64,000 nt of DNA from Geoanaerobacter sp964528055 (GTDB lineage Bacteria > Desulfobacterota > Desulfuromonadia > Geobacterales > DSM-12255). A program made the translations under genes and the position numbers. Below are positions 44,014-53,213 of the stretch, one piece after another. Location of the stretch: assembly GCA_964528055.1 (NCBI GenBank), contig CAZGQM010000003.1, positions 266,756 to 330,755 on the forward strand. Direction: 5' to 3'. Position 1 is the first letter of the stretch. Every line of letters starts with the position of its first letter. The notes beneath the pieces were generated by a model. The model was given only the letters and a program-made list of their open reading frames with translations, did not search any database and was not told the DNA's origin.

Positions 44014-45102
44014 TTACGCAGCCTCAGACTCTTTTTCCGCATCTGCAGTGAAAAGCTCATCGAAAATCTCCTGAACCGTAGTGATCCTGTCGGCCTTCCA
44101 GGCATTGGTGCCGCAGAAGATCAGACCGGTATCCACGTCACCCCGCTGGGCACGGTCAAGTGACTTGACGATGCAGAAACGCTCGCCGGACTCCTTGTAG
44201 GAACACTTTTTCAGGCAGCCTGTGGTACATCCTGAACTTCTAATCTGATCATACAGAAGAATCTGATCCTGATTCTTGAGTATCGCACGTCCCGGAAGTC
44301 CAGCCGGGCTCATGATCAAACCGATGTCCTCTTTCCTGCAGTCGAGATAAGCCTGTTTGAACTCGGGCGCTGCATCGCACTCCACAGTGGCCACGAAACG
44401 GCTTGCCATCTGCACTCCATCTGCACCCTGCTCCAGGGCATTGATCAGGTCGGCCCGGTCCCAGATTCCACCTGCCGCAATTACAGGCACATCGACCCCG
44501 TATTCCTCCATAAAAAGCTGTTTCACCCCTCTTACCGTAGCATACTGATCATATTCACCGGTTCCGATGTTTTCCATTTTTTCACCGAGATGACCGCCGG
44601 CAGTATCAGGGTCTTCTACAACCACGGCATCAGGAAGACGATTGTATCCTTTATCCCACTTTTTCGCGATCAACTGGGCAGCCCGGACCGAGGAGACAAT
44701 CGGCACCAGCGCAACATCCGGAGCATGGGCGGTCAAACCCGGCAAGGTCAGGGGAAGCCCGGCACCGCATACGATAACTTTCGCTCCACCCTCTATGGCA
44801 GCCGTCACAAGCTGTTCAAAATCAGAGAGCGCAACCATGACATTGACCCCAATGACACCATCAGGAGCAATGGTGTAGGCCTTTGCCAATTCTGCCTTGA
44901 AACCTGCCACATCGGCCTCAACATAATTGTTCCCCTTATAAAAGCCGCTGTTCAGACCTATACCCGGTGCGGCGATAAGTCCTACGCCACCGCACTTGGC
45001 AACATGCCCGGCCAGAGATCCCGCCGAAATACGCACCCCCATCCCACCCTGAATGAGCGGATAGCGCACCTCGTGTTTTCCAATTTTCAGCGACTTCAGC
45101 AT
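44014..45102 (-). CDS. Nitronate monooxygenase-like FMN flavoprotein with cysteine cluster
   Basis: A 362-residue TIM-barrel flavoprotein of the 2-nitropropane dioxygenase / FabK group. Seen: QGGMGVRIS at the start, VCGAGLPLTLP, DTAGGHLG, AAGGIWDRADLINALEQGADGVQMASRFVAT (phosphate-binding end of the barrel). A C-terminal run CTTGCLKKC, then a further cysteine 11 residues on, could hold a metal or Fe-S cluster. The ATG at 45102 is preferred over one four codons earlier. In an anaerobe a true nitronate oxygenase is unlikely; an NAD(P)H-dependent reductase is more plausible. Substrate unknown. Confidence 0.75.
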   Translation of the reverse strand: MLKSLKIGKHEVRYPLIQGGMGVRISAGSLAGHVAKCGGVGLIAAPGIGLNSGFYKGNNYVEADVAGFKAELAKAYTIAPDGVIGVNVMVALSDFEQLVTAAIEGGAKVIVCGAGLPLTLPGLTAHAPDVALVPIVSSVRAAQLIAKKWDKGYNRLPDAVVVEDPDTAGGHLGEKMENIGTGEYDQYATVRGVKQLFMEEYGVDVPVIAAGGIWDRADLINALEQGADGVQMASRFVATVECDAAPEFKQAYLDCRKEDIGLIMSPAGLPGRAILKNQDQILLYDQIRSSGCTTGCLKKCSYKESGERFCIVKSLDRAQRGDVDTGLIFCGTNAWKADRITTVQEIFDELFTADAEKESEAA

Positions 45103-45246
45103 AGTGGCCCCCATAAAAACAGTTTAATACTCTGCCAGCCTACCAGAAAACTGCCTGATGACATGTAATAGAAATGTAAAAGCTGGGCAATTGAAGCCAT
45201 GGCAAACCCTCTTGCGGTTCCACCGCGATAATGATACACACTTCTC

Positions 45247-46188
45247 ATGCGCTGGTTCAGAAAACTCTTTCACCCGTTAATTGCATTTATAGGTATCCAG
45301 TTGGTATGGGTCCTGGTGGTCGTCTTCTGGATCTACTGGTTCATAGGTCGCCAGAAAGAGTTTCGTGCCATAGCCGAGCGCTACCGACCGGAACTTGCGG
45401 TTAAAGGCCTTGAATGGCTGGTTCTTATAGAGGGTTTGGTTCTCCTCTTGGTGATACTCGGTGGAGTTTATGTCCTCTTTCTCGTCTGGCGAAGGCAGTC
45501 AACTCTCTACCGCCAGCAGAAGAGCTTCATTTCGCAGGTCACCCATGAATTGAAATCCCCTCTGGCTTCCATCCAGCTGCACCTTGAGACGATCCGCCTC
45601 AGAAAGCCGCCACCTGATAAACTTGAGCGCTTTCTCGACACCATGCTGGCAGACACAGACCGTCTCCATGCACTAATCAACAACCTGCTGATGGCAGCGC
45701 GCCTCGAGGACCGCCAGAGATCCGCCCCTTTTCCGGTTATCGATTTTTCGGAATTTGTCCACCACTACCTTGAAAAAAAACGATCATTGCTTCCGGAAGG
45801 TGGAAGCCTGATCCTAGAGATTGAAGACGGGTTGCATGTAGCAGCGGATCCGGATGAAATGGAATCAGCACTCAGAAACCTCTTTGAAAACGCGATGCTC
45901 TATTCGCCGGTCTCTCCGGAAATTCGTGTTGTCCTGCACCGTAACATGGGGACCTGCATCCTGACCTTCCAGGACAAAGGGCTGGGTATCGATAAAAAGT
46001 ATCTGAAAAAGATATTTCGGATGTTCTTCCGGGTCCGACAGTCAGGCGAGAATATCCGTGGAACCGGACTGGGCCTCTACATTGTCCGGCAGGTAGTCGC
46101 CGAACATGGAGGAAAGGTGGAAGCCTCCAGCGAAGGGGCAGGTAAGGGATGCACCTTCACCATCTCCCTGCCGCTTGCAAACCCTTAA
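45247..46188 (+). CDS. Sensor histidine kinase (OmpR-system partner)
   Basis: A 313-residue kinase with two membrane helices (about 8-33 and 56-81) and a very short extracytoplasmic loop of about 20 residues, so it probably senses the membrane or a partner. HisKA motif QVTHELKSPLASIQL with His100, N-box NLFENAMLYSP, and G-boxes KGLGIDKKYL and GTGLGLYIV. No HAMP domain. It is followed by its response regulator after 74 bases. Confidence 0.9.
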   Translation: MRWFRKLFHPLIAFIGIQLVWVLVVVFWIYWFIGRQKEFRAIAERYRPELAVKGLEWLVLIEGLVLLLVILGGVYVLFLVWRRQSTLYRQQKSFISQVTHELKSPLASIQLHLETIRLRKPPPDKLERFLDTMLADTDRLHALINNLLMAARLEDRQRSAPFPVIDFSEFVHHYLEKKRSLLPEGGSLILEIEDGLHVAADPDEMESALRNLFENAMLYSPVSPEIRVVLHRNMGTCILTFQDKGLGIDKKYLKKIFRMFFRVRQSGENIRGTGLGLYIVRQVVAEHGGKVEASSEGAGKGCTFTISLPLANP

Positions 46189-46262
46189 ATGCTCCTAGCA
46201 ACAAAAGTTACGACGTCTCGCATCAGACGGATTTTACACTTCACGATACACGGGTTCTGAGC

Positions 46263-46979
46263 ATGACCGAGGAAAAACCACATATATTGCTCGTCGAGGA
46301 CGAGATAAACCTTGCGCGGGGAATCTGCTTTAACCTGGAGTTGGATGAGTACCGGGTAAGCCATGTGGAGAGCGGAGAAGAAGCACTTGAACGACTACAC
46401 ATCGATCGTTTTTCACTGGTCATCCTGGATGTGATGCTCCCCGGCATGGACGGCTTTACTGTCTGCCGCGAGGTCAGGCGATTCGATTCAAAGGTACCGA
46501 TCCTTATGCTTACTGCCCGGTCAGACGAAAGGGACAGGATTACCGGTCTGGAGAGCGGTGCCGACGACTATTTGACAAAGCCGTTCAGCCTCAACGAATT
46601 TCTGCTCCGGGTGAAAGGGATGCTTCGACGCTCTGCCTGGTATCGACCCGATCCGGTGGAAGAGGCCTATCGTTTCGGCGACAACGAGGTATTCCTCCTC
46701 TCCTACCACGCCCGTACCGCCCAGGGAGAGATAGACCTGACAGATCTTGAGGTGCGGATGCTGGCGCTTTTCTTCCAGAAAGAGGGGGAGGCTGTCACGC
46801 GAAAGGAGCTTCTGGAGCGGGTCTGGGGCTATGCAACCGACGCCGAAACCCGCACGCTCGATAACTTCATTGTCCGGCTCAGGAAATACTTTGAGCCGGA
46901 CCCGGCAAACCCTGTCTATTTCCAGACTGTACGAGGGGTGGGGTACAGGTTTACGAGAAAAGGTGGGATACGGGATTAA
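46263..46979 (+). CDS. OmpR-family response regulator
   Basis: A 238-residue two-domain regulator. The receiver domain has the acidic pair Glu12-Asp13, phospho-acceptor Asp56 in VILDVMLPG, and Lys in YLTKPF. A C-terminal winged helix-turn-helix follows (LTDLEVRMLALFFQKEGEAVTRKELL, RTLDNFIVRLRKYFE). The ATG at 46263 gives the family start; the ribosome binding site is weak. Partner of the kinase directly upstream. Targets unknown. Confidence 0.93.
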   Translation: MTEEKPHILLVEDEINLARGICFNLELDEYRVSHVESGEEALERLHIDRFSLVILDVMLPGMDGFTVCREVRRFDSKVPILMLTARSDERDRITGLESGADDYLTKPFSLNEFLLRVKGMLRRSAWYRPDPVEEAYRFGDNEVFLLSYHARTAQGEIDLTDLEVRMLALFFQKEGEAVTRKELLERVWGYATDAETRTLDNFIVRLRKYFEPDPANPVYFQTVRGVGYRFTRKGGIRD

Positions 46980-46996
46980 CCTTGCATTCAGCAATA

Positions 46997-47032
46997 AAAA
47001 AGGGCCGGAGTAGATACCCCGGCCCTTTTCTC
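46997..47032. terminator. Bidirectional terminator between the response regulator and metK
   Basis: AAGGGCCGG pairs with CCGGCCCTT and is flanked by A-runs and T-runs on both sides, serving both convergent genes. Confidence 0.85.
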
Positions 47033-47054
47033 AACTTACTATGTCAGCTATGCT

Positions 47055-48227
47055 TCAGATCCCGGCCTTTGCCCTGATCTCCGCAACCTTGTCCGTTTTT
47101 TCCCAGGTAAACTCAGGCAGCTCACGTCCGAAGTGCCCATATGCGGCGGTCAGTTTGTAAATCGGTCGGAGCAGATCAAGCTGCTCGATAATGGCCCTTG
47201 GTCGCAGGTCAAACACTTCACGGGCAATCTCTGCGATACGCTTGGAAGGGATCTTGCCTGTGCCTGCAGTGTCGACCAGAACCGATACCGGCTCAGCCAC
47301 GCCTATGGCATATGCAACCTGCACCTCGCACTTGTCACAAAGGCCTGCCGCCACCAGGTTTTTCGCCACATAACGCCCCATGTAGGCAGCCGAACGATCG
47401 ACCTTTGAGGGGTCCTTGCCGGAGAAAGCCCCACCACCGTGAGCGCCGTGCCCTCCGTAGCTGTCCACTATGATCTTGCGTCCGGTCAGTCCGCAGTCAC
47501 CCATCGGACCACCGATGACAAATCGGCCGGTCGGGTTGATGAGGTAGCGGGTCTTCTCGGTTATCATGTTGGCCGGAATGACCTTCTTCACAACCTCTTC
47601 GATAATCCTCTCCTCGATCTCCTTGTGGGTGACTTCCGGGGTATGCTGGGAGGAGATGACCACCGTGTCGACATACGCCGGCTTGCCGTCAATGTACTGA
47701 ATGGACACCTGGGACTTGGAGTCGGGGCGCAGAAAGTTGAGCAGACCGGACTTTCGAACGTCTGCCAGCTTCTTGACCAGCTGATGAGAGAGCAGAATTG
47801 TCATCGGCATCAGCTCTTTGGTCTCTGTACAGGCATAGCCGAACATCAGCCCCTGGTCACCGGCACCCTGGTCCTTGAAGAGTCCTTCGCCTTCGGTAAC
47901 CCCCTGGGAGATGTCCGGAGACTGACGATCAATAGAAGTTAGAACTGCGCAGGTCTCCCAGTCGAATCCCATCGCAGAATCGTTATAACCAATCTCCTTT
48001 ATGGTCTCTCGGACCACCTTCGGATAATCAACCACTGCATTGGTGGTGATCTCGCCGGCAATGATTGCCATCCCGGTAGTTACCATAGTTTCACAGGCTA
48101 CCCGCGATTTGGGGTCCTGGGTGAGGATGGCGTCGAGGATGGCGTCAGATATCTGGTCGGCAACCTTGTCAGGATGCCCTTCTGAAACCGATTCGGATGT
48201 AAAAATAAAGTCGTCCATCTCCTGCAT
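47055..48227 (-). CDS. metK: S-adenosylmethionine synthetase
   Basis: Makes SAM from methionine and ATP; 390 residues. Seen: FTSESVSEGHPDKVADQISDA at the start, GAGDQGLMFGYA, GGAFSGKDPSKVDRSAAY, and DFSWE-type end ELPEFTWEKTDK. The ATG at 48227 has AAGGAGGAAC upstream; another ATG ten codons earlier is rejected. No SAM riboswitch is seen: the leader from its promoter is only about 40 bases. Confidence 0.97.
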   Translation of the reverse strand: MQEMDDFIFTSESVSEGHPDKVADQISDAILDAILTQDPKSRVACETMVTTGMAIIAGEITTNAVVDYPKVVRETIKEIGYNDSAMGFDWETCAVLTSIDRQSPDISQGVTEGEGLFKDQGAGDQGLMFGYACTETKELMPMTILLSHQLVKKLADVRKSGLLNFLRPDSKSQVSIQYIDGKPAYVDTVVISSQHTPEVTHKEIEERIIEEVVKKVIPANMITEKTRYLINPTGRFVIGGPMGDCGLTGRKIIVDSYGGHGAHGGGAFSGKDPSKVDRSAAYMGRYVAKNLVAAGLCDKCEVQVAYAIGVAEPVSVLVDTAGTGKIPSKRIAEIAREVFDLRPRAIIEQLDLLRPIYKLTAAYGHFGRELPEFTWEKTDKVAEIRAKAGI

Positions 48228-48272
48228 GGGGAGTTCCTCCTTAATAGCGTTTGGCACCTAAAAAGACTGTAT

Positions 48273-48301
48273 TTTATAGCGTTCCTCCGAAAGGATGTCA
48301 A
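48273..48301 (-). promoter_or_regulatory. metK promoter
   Basis: On the minus strand, TTGACA at 48301-48296, a 17-base spacer and TATAAA at 48278-48273: close to sigma70 consensus, as expected for a highly expressed gene. Confidence 0.8.
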
Positions 48302-48467
48302 GGAGGAAAACCAGCCTGAGCATGGATCGCACTGCAAAATGATGTTGTTTTATTGAAGGAGAACCGTTTTCTCAGTACACTGCTACTAATGCACGCTGCG
48401 GCAAAATGCCGTGTACGTGCATCTAATTATCGTTACTTCGATCCTCTACAGAGTCGGGAATAGTACC

Positions 48468-49502
48468 ATGCTGAGATTAATTTCTTGTTTTGCTCTGGCA
48501 ATAATGACGTCAGGCTGCATGAATCTGGCAGCTGTCGCCGGCAAGCCTGTCGGATTGAGGATCAACACCTCGCATGGGCTTGGCAATGCCAAGGGCGCAG
48601 TTATGGATGCCGGGCTGAAACTATCGACAGACGTGAATATAAGCGCATCATCTCCCTACGACGGACGCCCCTTCCTCACTCCAAAGCAGTTCATAGACGA
48701 TGCTAAGATCGTAGGAGCAACCATACTTTCATCAAGCTTTAGTGGATGGGAGTATACCTTTGATTCGGCAGGGTACCTTCAACTGACCCAGAATGAGATG
48801 GTGCATGTCTTCGCATATGAGCCTACAAAGAAACAACCCCGTAACGTCCCTCCGCCAGCTGCCTTTGTTACCGTCAACAAGATTGGAGGTGTTACCGGAG
48901 ACGGCATCGAATTTGGCGTAACGACGGATTACATGAACGGGAAGGGTCAGAGTACGTATCCATCAGGAGTAACAGCCCAATTGGCGGGTCTTATGGCATC
49001 GCTCAGGCATCTGCATCCCGATTGGAACTGGTTTGACATCAAGGCTGCCCTCAGGGCAACTGCATCCAATTTTGCCAACGGCTATGATCCAGATAGATAT
49101 GGATACGGCACTATCGATTATCATGCTGCCAATGGATTGAAAGACGCGTCAAAGCTCCCTCTTTTCCCACCATCTGCAGTTGTGCGAAGGCAGCAAGGCA
49201 ATCAGATCATTTTTCAGATCAACTCTTTCAAGCAGTCCCGAAGGTTCGGGGATGCATTGTTCAAGTTTCCACTCCCTCCAACCTTAACCCGCAAGGAGTT
49301 GACACTTGGCGACATAACAGCCATGGCCGGCCTTCAAGTGTATTCAGGGAATCCCTTAGTACTATCAAACCTCATTGCATATAAAGCGAATCATGATGAA
49401 ACGGTATATTTTGTCTGGTTCACAAAAGATGCAGACGGTATGTTTTCTCGGATTGAACCGTACTCAATCATTGGTCCGGTCAAGCTGACATCAAAAAAGT
49501 AA
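48468..49502 (+). CDS. Lipoprotein resembling a decayed subtilase domain
   Basis: A 344-residue exported protein. A signal peptide ends in a lipobox-like TSGC (Cys about 17). The middle region ends in YPSGVTAQLAGLMASLRHLHPDWNWFDIKAALRATA, which matches the GTSxAxPxVAG...DIKxxLxxTA end of S8 subtilisins, with GTS altered to YPS. No convincing Asp and His of a catalytic triad are seen in order, so it is probably inactive. The remaining 100 residues are unassigned. The start at 48468 has a weak ribosome binding site. Divergent from metK. Confidence 0.55.
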   Translation: MLRLISCFALAIMTSGCMNLAAVAGKPVGLRINTSHGLGNAKGAVMDAGLKLSTDVNISASSPYDGRPFLTPKQFIDDAKIVGATILSSSFSGWEYTFDSAGYLQLTQNEMVHVFAYEPTKKQPRNVPPPAAFVTVNKIGGVTGDGIEFGVTTDYMNGKGQSTYPSGVTAQLAGLMASLRHLHPDWNWFDIKAALRATASNFANGYDPDRYGYGTIDYHAANGLKDASKLPLFPPSAVVRRQQGNQIIFQINSFKQSRRFGDALFKFPLPPTLTRKELTLGDITAMAGLQVYSGNPLVLSNLIAYKANHDETVYFVWFTKDADGMFSRIEPYSIIGPVKLTSKK

Positions 49503-49789
49503 CCGATCTATGCTCCGTGGCCATATCAATATCCCACTGTCCCACCATCCGGTTAGTACGTTATATAGCGCAATCAGTGCATCCTTTTCCCGGTAATTCC
49601 CTCATCAGCAAACATCTTGATAACCACATCCAGCCACAAAACAATATAAATCGCTGATATTACGGCGTTTTGCATTTTAATGAATAATAATAGTTTACCG
49701 ACGTATTCTTGGGCACTGATTTGCATTCTAATGAGAACAGAAAGCAGACACAACCAACCAGACTCTAATCAGGCGTAGGGGACACTAAA
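49503..49789. other. Intergenic region without recognised gene
   Basis: AT-rich gap before the small membrane protein. No ORF, hairpin or strong promoter pair could be supported; a TTGATA at 49617 lacks a good -10 at the right distance. Confidence 0.4.
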
Positions 49790-50173
49790 ATGACACTTTT
49801 GACCTCAATTATGCTAACCGTAGCAATAATGGTAGCCCTTATCATGATTCCGAAATTATACGGCAGCTGGCTTCAGATCACCGAGTCTTCCGAGGCAGGT
49901 GATATCGACAAACTGATCGCCCTTCAGGCTCAGCAAAACAGCTGGGTGATTCGTCATATCATATGTGCTCTTGTCGCTCTTGCTCTGGCAATCAGCTTGG
50001 AATACTGCCCAGATTTGGGAGCGCCTGAGCAAATGTTGGAAGTTACCGCAGCGTACAGCGCCCTTTCCTTTGTGTTGGCATTTATTGAGTCCATCCTTGC
50101 CCAGAGGATTTCCAACCTTTCCATAATTCTGACGCAACCTCTAAAAGAACGACCCAACAGGAACCAGCTCTAA
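49790..50173 (+). CDS. Small membrane protein of unknown function
   Basis: A 127-residue protein with three hydrophobic segments (about 3-22, 52-70 and 85-106) separated by a charged loop, ESSEAGDIDKLIALQAQQN. TAGGGGA lies upstream of the ATG. A strong terminator follows at 50219. It stands alone. No motif is recognised. Confidence 0.6.
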   Translation: MTLLTSIMLTVAIMVALIMIPKLYGSWLQITESSEAGDIDKLIALQAQQNSWVIRHIICALVALALAISLEYCPDLGAPEQMLEVTAAYSALSFVLAFIESILAQRISNLSIILTQPLKERPNRNQL

Positions 50174-50218
50174 TCAAACGATACTACCCTCAAGAATACC
50201 AGTAACGAGTATAGGCAT

Positions 50219-50251
50219 AAAAGGCGACCCGGATTACCGGGTCGCCTTTTT
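50219..50251 (+). terminator. Terminator after the small membrane protein
   Basis: AAAAGGCGACCCGG-ATTA-CCGGGTCGCCTTTTT, a perfect hairpin with a T-run. Confidence 0.9.
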
Positions 50252-50340
50252 GCAGGTGATCTGCCAGCAGACATCATGAATAATTCGTTAATTGACTTCT
50301 CCTCTCTTCTAAGAGTGTTCTCCTCTGCATTTGATTTGAC

Positions 50341-50527
50341 TAACGTGTTTACAGCACCAGTGTCCCAACGTTACTGAGTCCAGACAAGATTTTCATAGAA
50401 ATCAACGGACGTTGAGGGGAATTCATCGATTCGTCGACTTGAATGCATTTCACCTCGTGTGAACAAGTTCAGCACGTTCTATCGGTATCAAATTGATCGT
50501 TGGGACACTTCTGTGTTTACAACGTTA
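50341..50527. mobile_element. MITE-like element with 30-bp terminal inverted repeats
   Basis: A 187-base segment bounded by imperfect 30-base inverted repeats (50341-50370 and 50498-50527). They share TAACGT at the outer ends and a perfect 12-base AGTGTCCCAACG at the inner ends, 22 of 30 positions identical. The TA at each outer end may be a TA target duplication, as made by Tc1/mariner-type (IS630) transposases. There is no ORF inside. Whether it is mobile cannot be judged without other copies. Confidence 0.55.
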
Positions 50528-50590
50528 ACTCGAGGCAAAAATACGCATGGGTCAATACAGATAGAAGCTCCTTGATACCCGAATAACACT

Positions 50591-50619
50591 TTGACTTGAC
50601 ACGTTGAATCGGCTAGATT
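50591..50619 (+). promoter_or_regulatory. aroF promoter
   Basis: TTGACT at 50591-50596, a 17-base spacer and TAGATT at 50614-50619. The predicted leader is about 40 bases. Confidence 0.65.
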
Positions 50620-50665
50620 GAGCCGTTCAGTTTTTCATTTTGAGCTACTAGAGGGAGAGTATTGC

Positions 50666-51733
50666 ATGATCGTTAAAACCAACAACCTCAAGATAAAGAG
50701 CATTACACCGATAATCGCACCTGCTGACCTGCGCCAGGTCTTTCCGCTCTCGGAAGAGTCAAGCGAATTCGTCAGCTCAAGCCGTGCGGCCATAAAGAAC
50801 ATCCTTCAGGGAAAAGATCCTCGACTGATGGTTGTCGTCGGCCCCTGCTCCATTCACGACCCCATTGGCGCCCATGAGTATGCCCATCGCCTGGCAACAC
50901 TCGCAGCCGAGCTCTCGGACCAGTTATTTCTGATCATGCGTGTCTATTTCGAAAAGCCGCGGACTACCGTCGGCTGGAAAGGGGTTATTAATGACCCTGA
51001 CATGAACGGCACTCATCAGATATCCAAGGGACTGGGGATTGCGCGCGGACTCCTTTCTAAAATAACGGCGCACAGACTCCCGATTGCCACTGAAATGCTC
51101 GATCCGATTACCCCTGAATATCTGGCCGATCACCTCTCATGGGGGGCCATAGGAGCCCGGACCACCGAATCCCAGACGCATCGGGAGTTGGCCAGTGGCC
51201 TCTCCTTTCCCATAGGATTCAAAAACGGCACCGACGGCAATCTGCAGATAGCCATCGATGCAATGATCGCAGCTTTGCACCCCCACCACTTTCTGGGGAT
51301 CAATCGCGATGGACTGACCTCAATTGTACAGACCACCGGAAATCCTGATGTGCATATGGTTCTGAGAGGAGGGAAGAAACCGAACTATCACCCTGATGAT
51401 ATCCGGAGTACAGAAGAGATGCTGAAGAAGGCGGGACTCATCCCGACCATCATGGTTGACTGCAGCCATGGGAACTCGGAGAAAAACCATGAGAAGCAGC
51501 CGCAGGTACTGAATGCGGTCATCGACCAGATTGCTGCAGGGAACCGTTCCATCTCAGGAGTTATGATAGAGAGTTACCTTGAAGATGGTAATCAGCCTAT
51601 GCCCAAGGACCCTGCAGAAATGAAATACGGTATATCAATCACCGATAAATGCATTAGCTGGGCTACTACGGAGCGTATCCTTCGGGAAGCCCACACCCGC
51701 CTGAAACAGTGCGGCGGCCGCAAGTTAGAGTAG
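50666..51733 (+). CDS. aroF: 3-deoxy-7-phosphoheptulonate (DAHP) synthase, class I
   Basis: First enzyme of the shikimate pathway: condenses phosphoenolpyruvate and erythrose 4-phosphate. It has 355 residues, like the E. coli AroFGH enzymes. Seen: GPCSIHDP, YFEKPRTTVGWKG (substrate lysine and arginine), GARTTESQTHRELASGLS and IMVDCSHGNS. The ATG at 50666 has GGGAGAG upstream. Which aromatic amino acid inhibits it cannot be told, so the exact symbol is tentative. Confidence 0.93.
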   Translation: MIVKTNNLKIKSITPIIAPADLRQVFPLSEESSEFVSSSRAAIKNILQGKDPRLMVVVGPCSIHDPIGAHEYAHRLATLAAELSDQLFLIMRVYFEKPRTTVGWKGVINDPDMNGTHQISKGLGIARGLLSKITAHRLPIATEMLDPITPEYLADHLSWGAIGARTTESQTHRELASGLSFPIGFKNGTDGNLQIAIDAMIAALHPHHFLGINRDGLTSIVQTTGNPDVHMVLRGGKKPNYHPDDIRSTEEMLKKAGLIPTIMVDCSHGNSEKNHEKQPQVLNAVIDQIAAGNRSISGVMIESYLEDGNQPMPKDPAEMKYGISITDKCISWATTERILREAHTRLKQCGGRKLE

Positions 51734-51756
51734 TCGCCTACTCAACTGACCAATAT

Positions 51757-51791
51757 AAAAAGCGCTGCCGGACAACCTGGCAGCGCTTTTT
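51757..51791 (+). terminator. aroF terminator
   Basis: AAAAAGCGCTGCC pairs with GGCAGCGCTTTTT around a nine-base loop. Confidence 0.88.
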
Positions 51792-51811
51792 ATATTTCAT
51801 ATACATTACCG

Positions 51812-53203
51812 TTATTGCAAGGGATAGAAATCGAGCTTCACGTTCCCATCCTGCTGCCAGAGACAGTCTATGAGCAGAGCCGTATCACCCGGTTTCGGCC
51901 TGAACGTAGCGGGATCAACAATCCAGGTGATGTCAGGATTACCGTAAAAAGCCCTGAGTCCCTGCTGAACAAATGCGCGCCCAGCCGGAGGATTATTGAC
52001 GAACAGGTAGCTCTTGGGTGGGAACTGCGGTATTGACTTACGGATTTCGGTCAGGAATACCTTCATCGGCTCTCCCTGCTGGCGCCACTCATTACCTCGG
52101 GCAGTAACCCGACCGTAATTGAACCAGAAAAACACAACCAGACAGAGAAGCGAGAGTGACTGCCACCAGCGGTGCCCCATTCGCTTGCGCAGGTCGCAGA
52201 GTATTGCCGTATATACCACTGCAGAACCTATGGAGGTTATATAGAGGTAGCGGCTTATGGAATTGACAAGATTTCTCGGTTCAAACTGACCAAGCCCGGT
52301 AAAGCTCTGGGGTAGAAACGCGCAGAAGATCCAGAGATATCCGAAGAAGAGGAGACGACGCTCCTTGACAAACAGGACACTGACAGCAACGAAGGCGGCT
52401 GATACATAGACCAGCGGGTGATGCGGATTGATGAAACCGTCTGGACCGAGATAAAAGACCGTACCACCACCCAGAAGAGAATAGAGCGGCCGGAGTTTGA
52501 ACAAGCGGGCAGGTTCGGCCTGCCTTTGCATAATCAGGTCGAAAACCACTGCATTCAAGACCATGTACCCGACTATGACTGCAGCAAATGGTGCCACCCT
52601 CCGCATCAGTCCTGCTTTGTCATCCCAACCTTTGAAAAAGATAAGTTCACAGGCCACTATGACCAGGGGGAATGATGCCGCTTCCTCCTTGCTGAACATC
52701 GCCAACCCGAAAAGCACCAGAGCAGCTATGAACGGTTTTTTCTCTCCTGTCTGTCGTGATGCAATGTAGCGATCAAGGGCAAGAAGATAGAACAAAAGAC
52801 AAAACAGGCTGCTATTGGTTGCCTTCCAGAGTAACGCGTCAGCCCCTGCCACACTGGCGACAAAGAACGTACCGGCAAGAAAGGCAATTGTTCGGTCACC
52901 CAAAAGGCGTAGCAGCATGGCAAACAGGAGAGTTGCATTGGCTATGTGAAGGAAGAGAGCAAACAGGTTGTAGCCAGCGGGTTCGAGTCCAGAAACCTGG
53001 AAAAGAGGCCACCAGCTTAGATTACTGACCAGTCGAAGGGCACCATAACCCAAAGCCACTGATGAAAAGCCGACATACATGTTCTCAAGATATTTAAAAT
53101 CGTCAAAAGAGAAAAAGTTACCGATAAATTGCCAATAATATAGGGTTGTTACCGTTATGGCAACAACAACAAACAGCAACCCGGCACGTTGATCCTGTTT
53201 CAA
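51812..53203 (-). CDS. Polytopic membrane protein, GT-C-type glycosyltransferase fold
   Basis: A 463-residue protein with about ten hydrophobic helices. An FSFDDFKYLENM motif in the first extracytoplasmic loop resembles the acidic motif of GT-C enzymes such as PMT and ArnT, which use polyprenyl-phosphate sugars. A soluble C-terminal part of about 100 residues follows. Start chosen: a TTG at 53203 with TAGGGG upstream, just after the methyltransferase stop; a TTG further upstream would overlap that gene. It is the last gene of the GT2-methyltransferase-membrane protein cluster. Substrate unknown. Confidence 0.65.
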   Translation of the reverse strand: MKQDQRAGLLFVVVAITVTTLYYWQFIGNFFSFDDFKYLENMYVGFSSVALGYGALRLVSNLSWWPLFQVSGLEPAGYNLFALFLHIANATLLFAMLLRLLGDRTIAFLAGTFFVASVAGADALLWKATNSSLFCLLFYLLALDRYIASRQTGEKKPFIAALVLFGLAMFSKEEAASFPLVIVACELIFFKGWDDKAGLMRRVAPFAAVIVGYMVLNAVVFDLIMQRQAEPARLFKLRPLYSLLGGGTVFYLGPDGFINPHHPLVYVSAAFVAVSVLFVKERRLLFFGYLWIFCAFLPQSFTGLGQFEPRNLVNSISRYLYITSIGSAVVYTAILCDLRKRMGHRWWQSLSLLCLVVFFWFNYGRVTARGNEWRQQGEPMKVFLTEIRKSIPQFPPKSYLFVNNPPAGRAFVQQGLRAFYGNPDITWIVDPATFRPKPGDTALLIDCLWQQDGNVKLDFYPLQ

Positions 53204-53213
53204 TTTATAACCC

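Noticed and set aside
48228..48300. Possible SAM riboswitch before metK
   Set aside because: A near-consensus promoter leaves a leader of only about 40 bases, too short for a SAM aptamer, and no conserved SAM-I or SAM-II core is seen.
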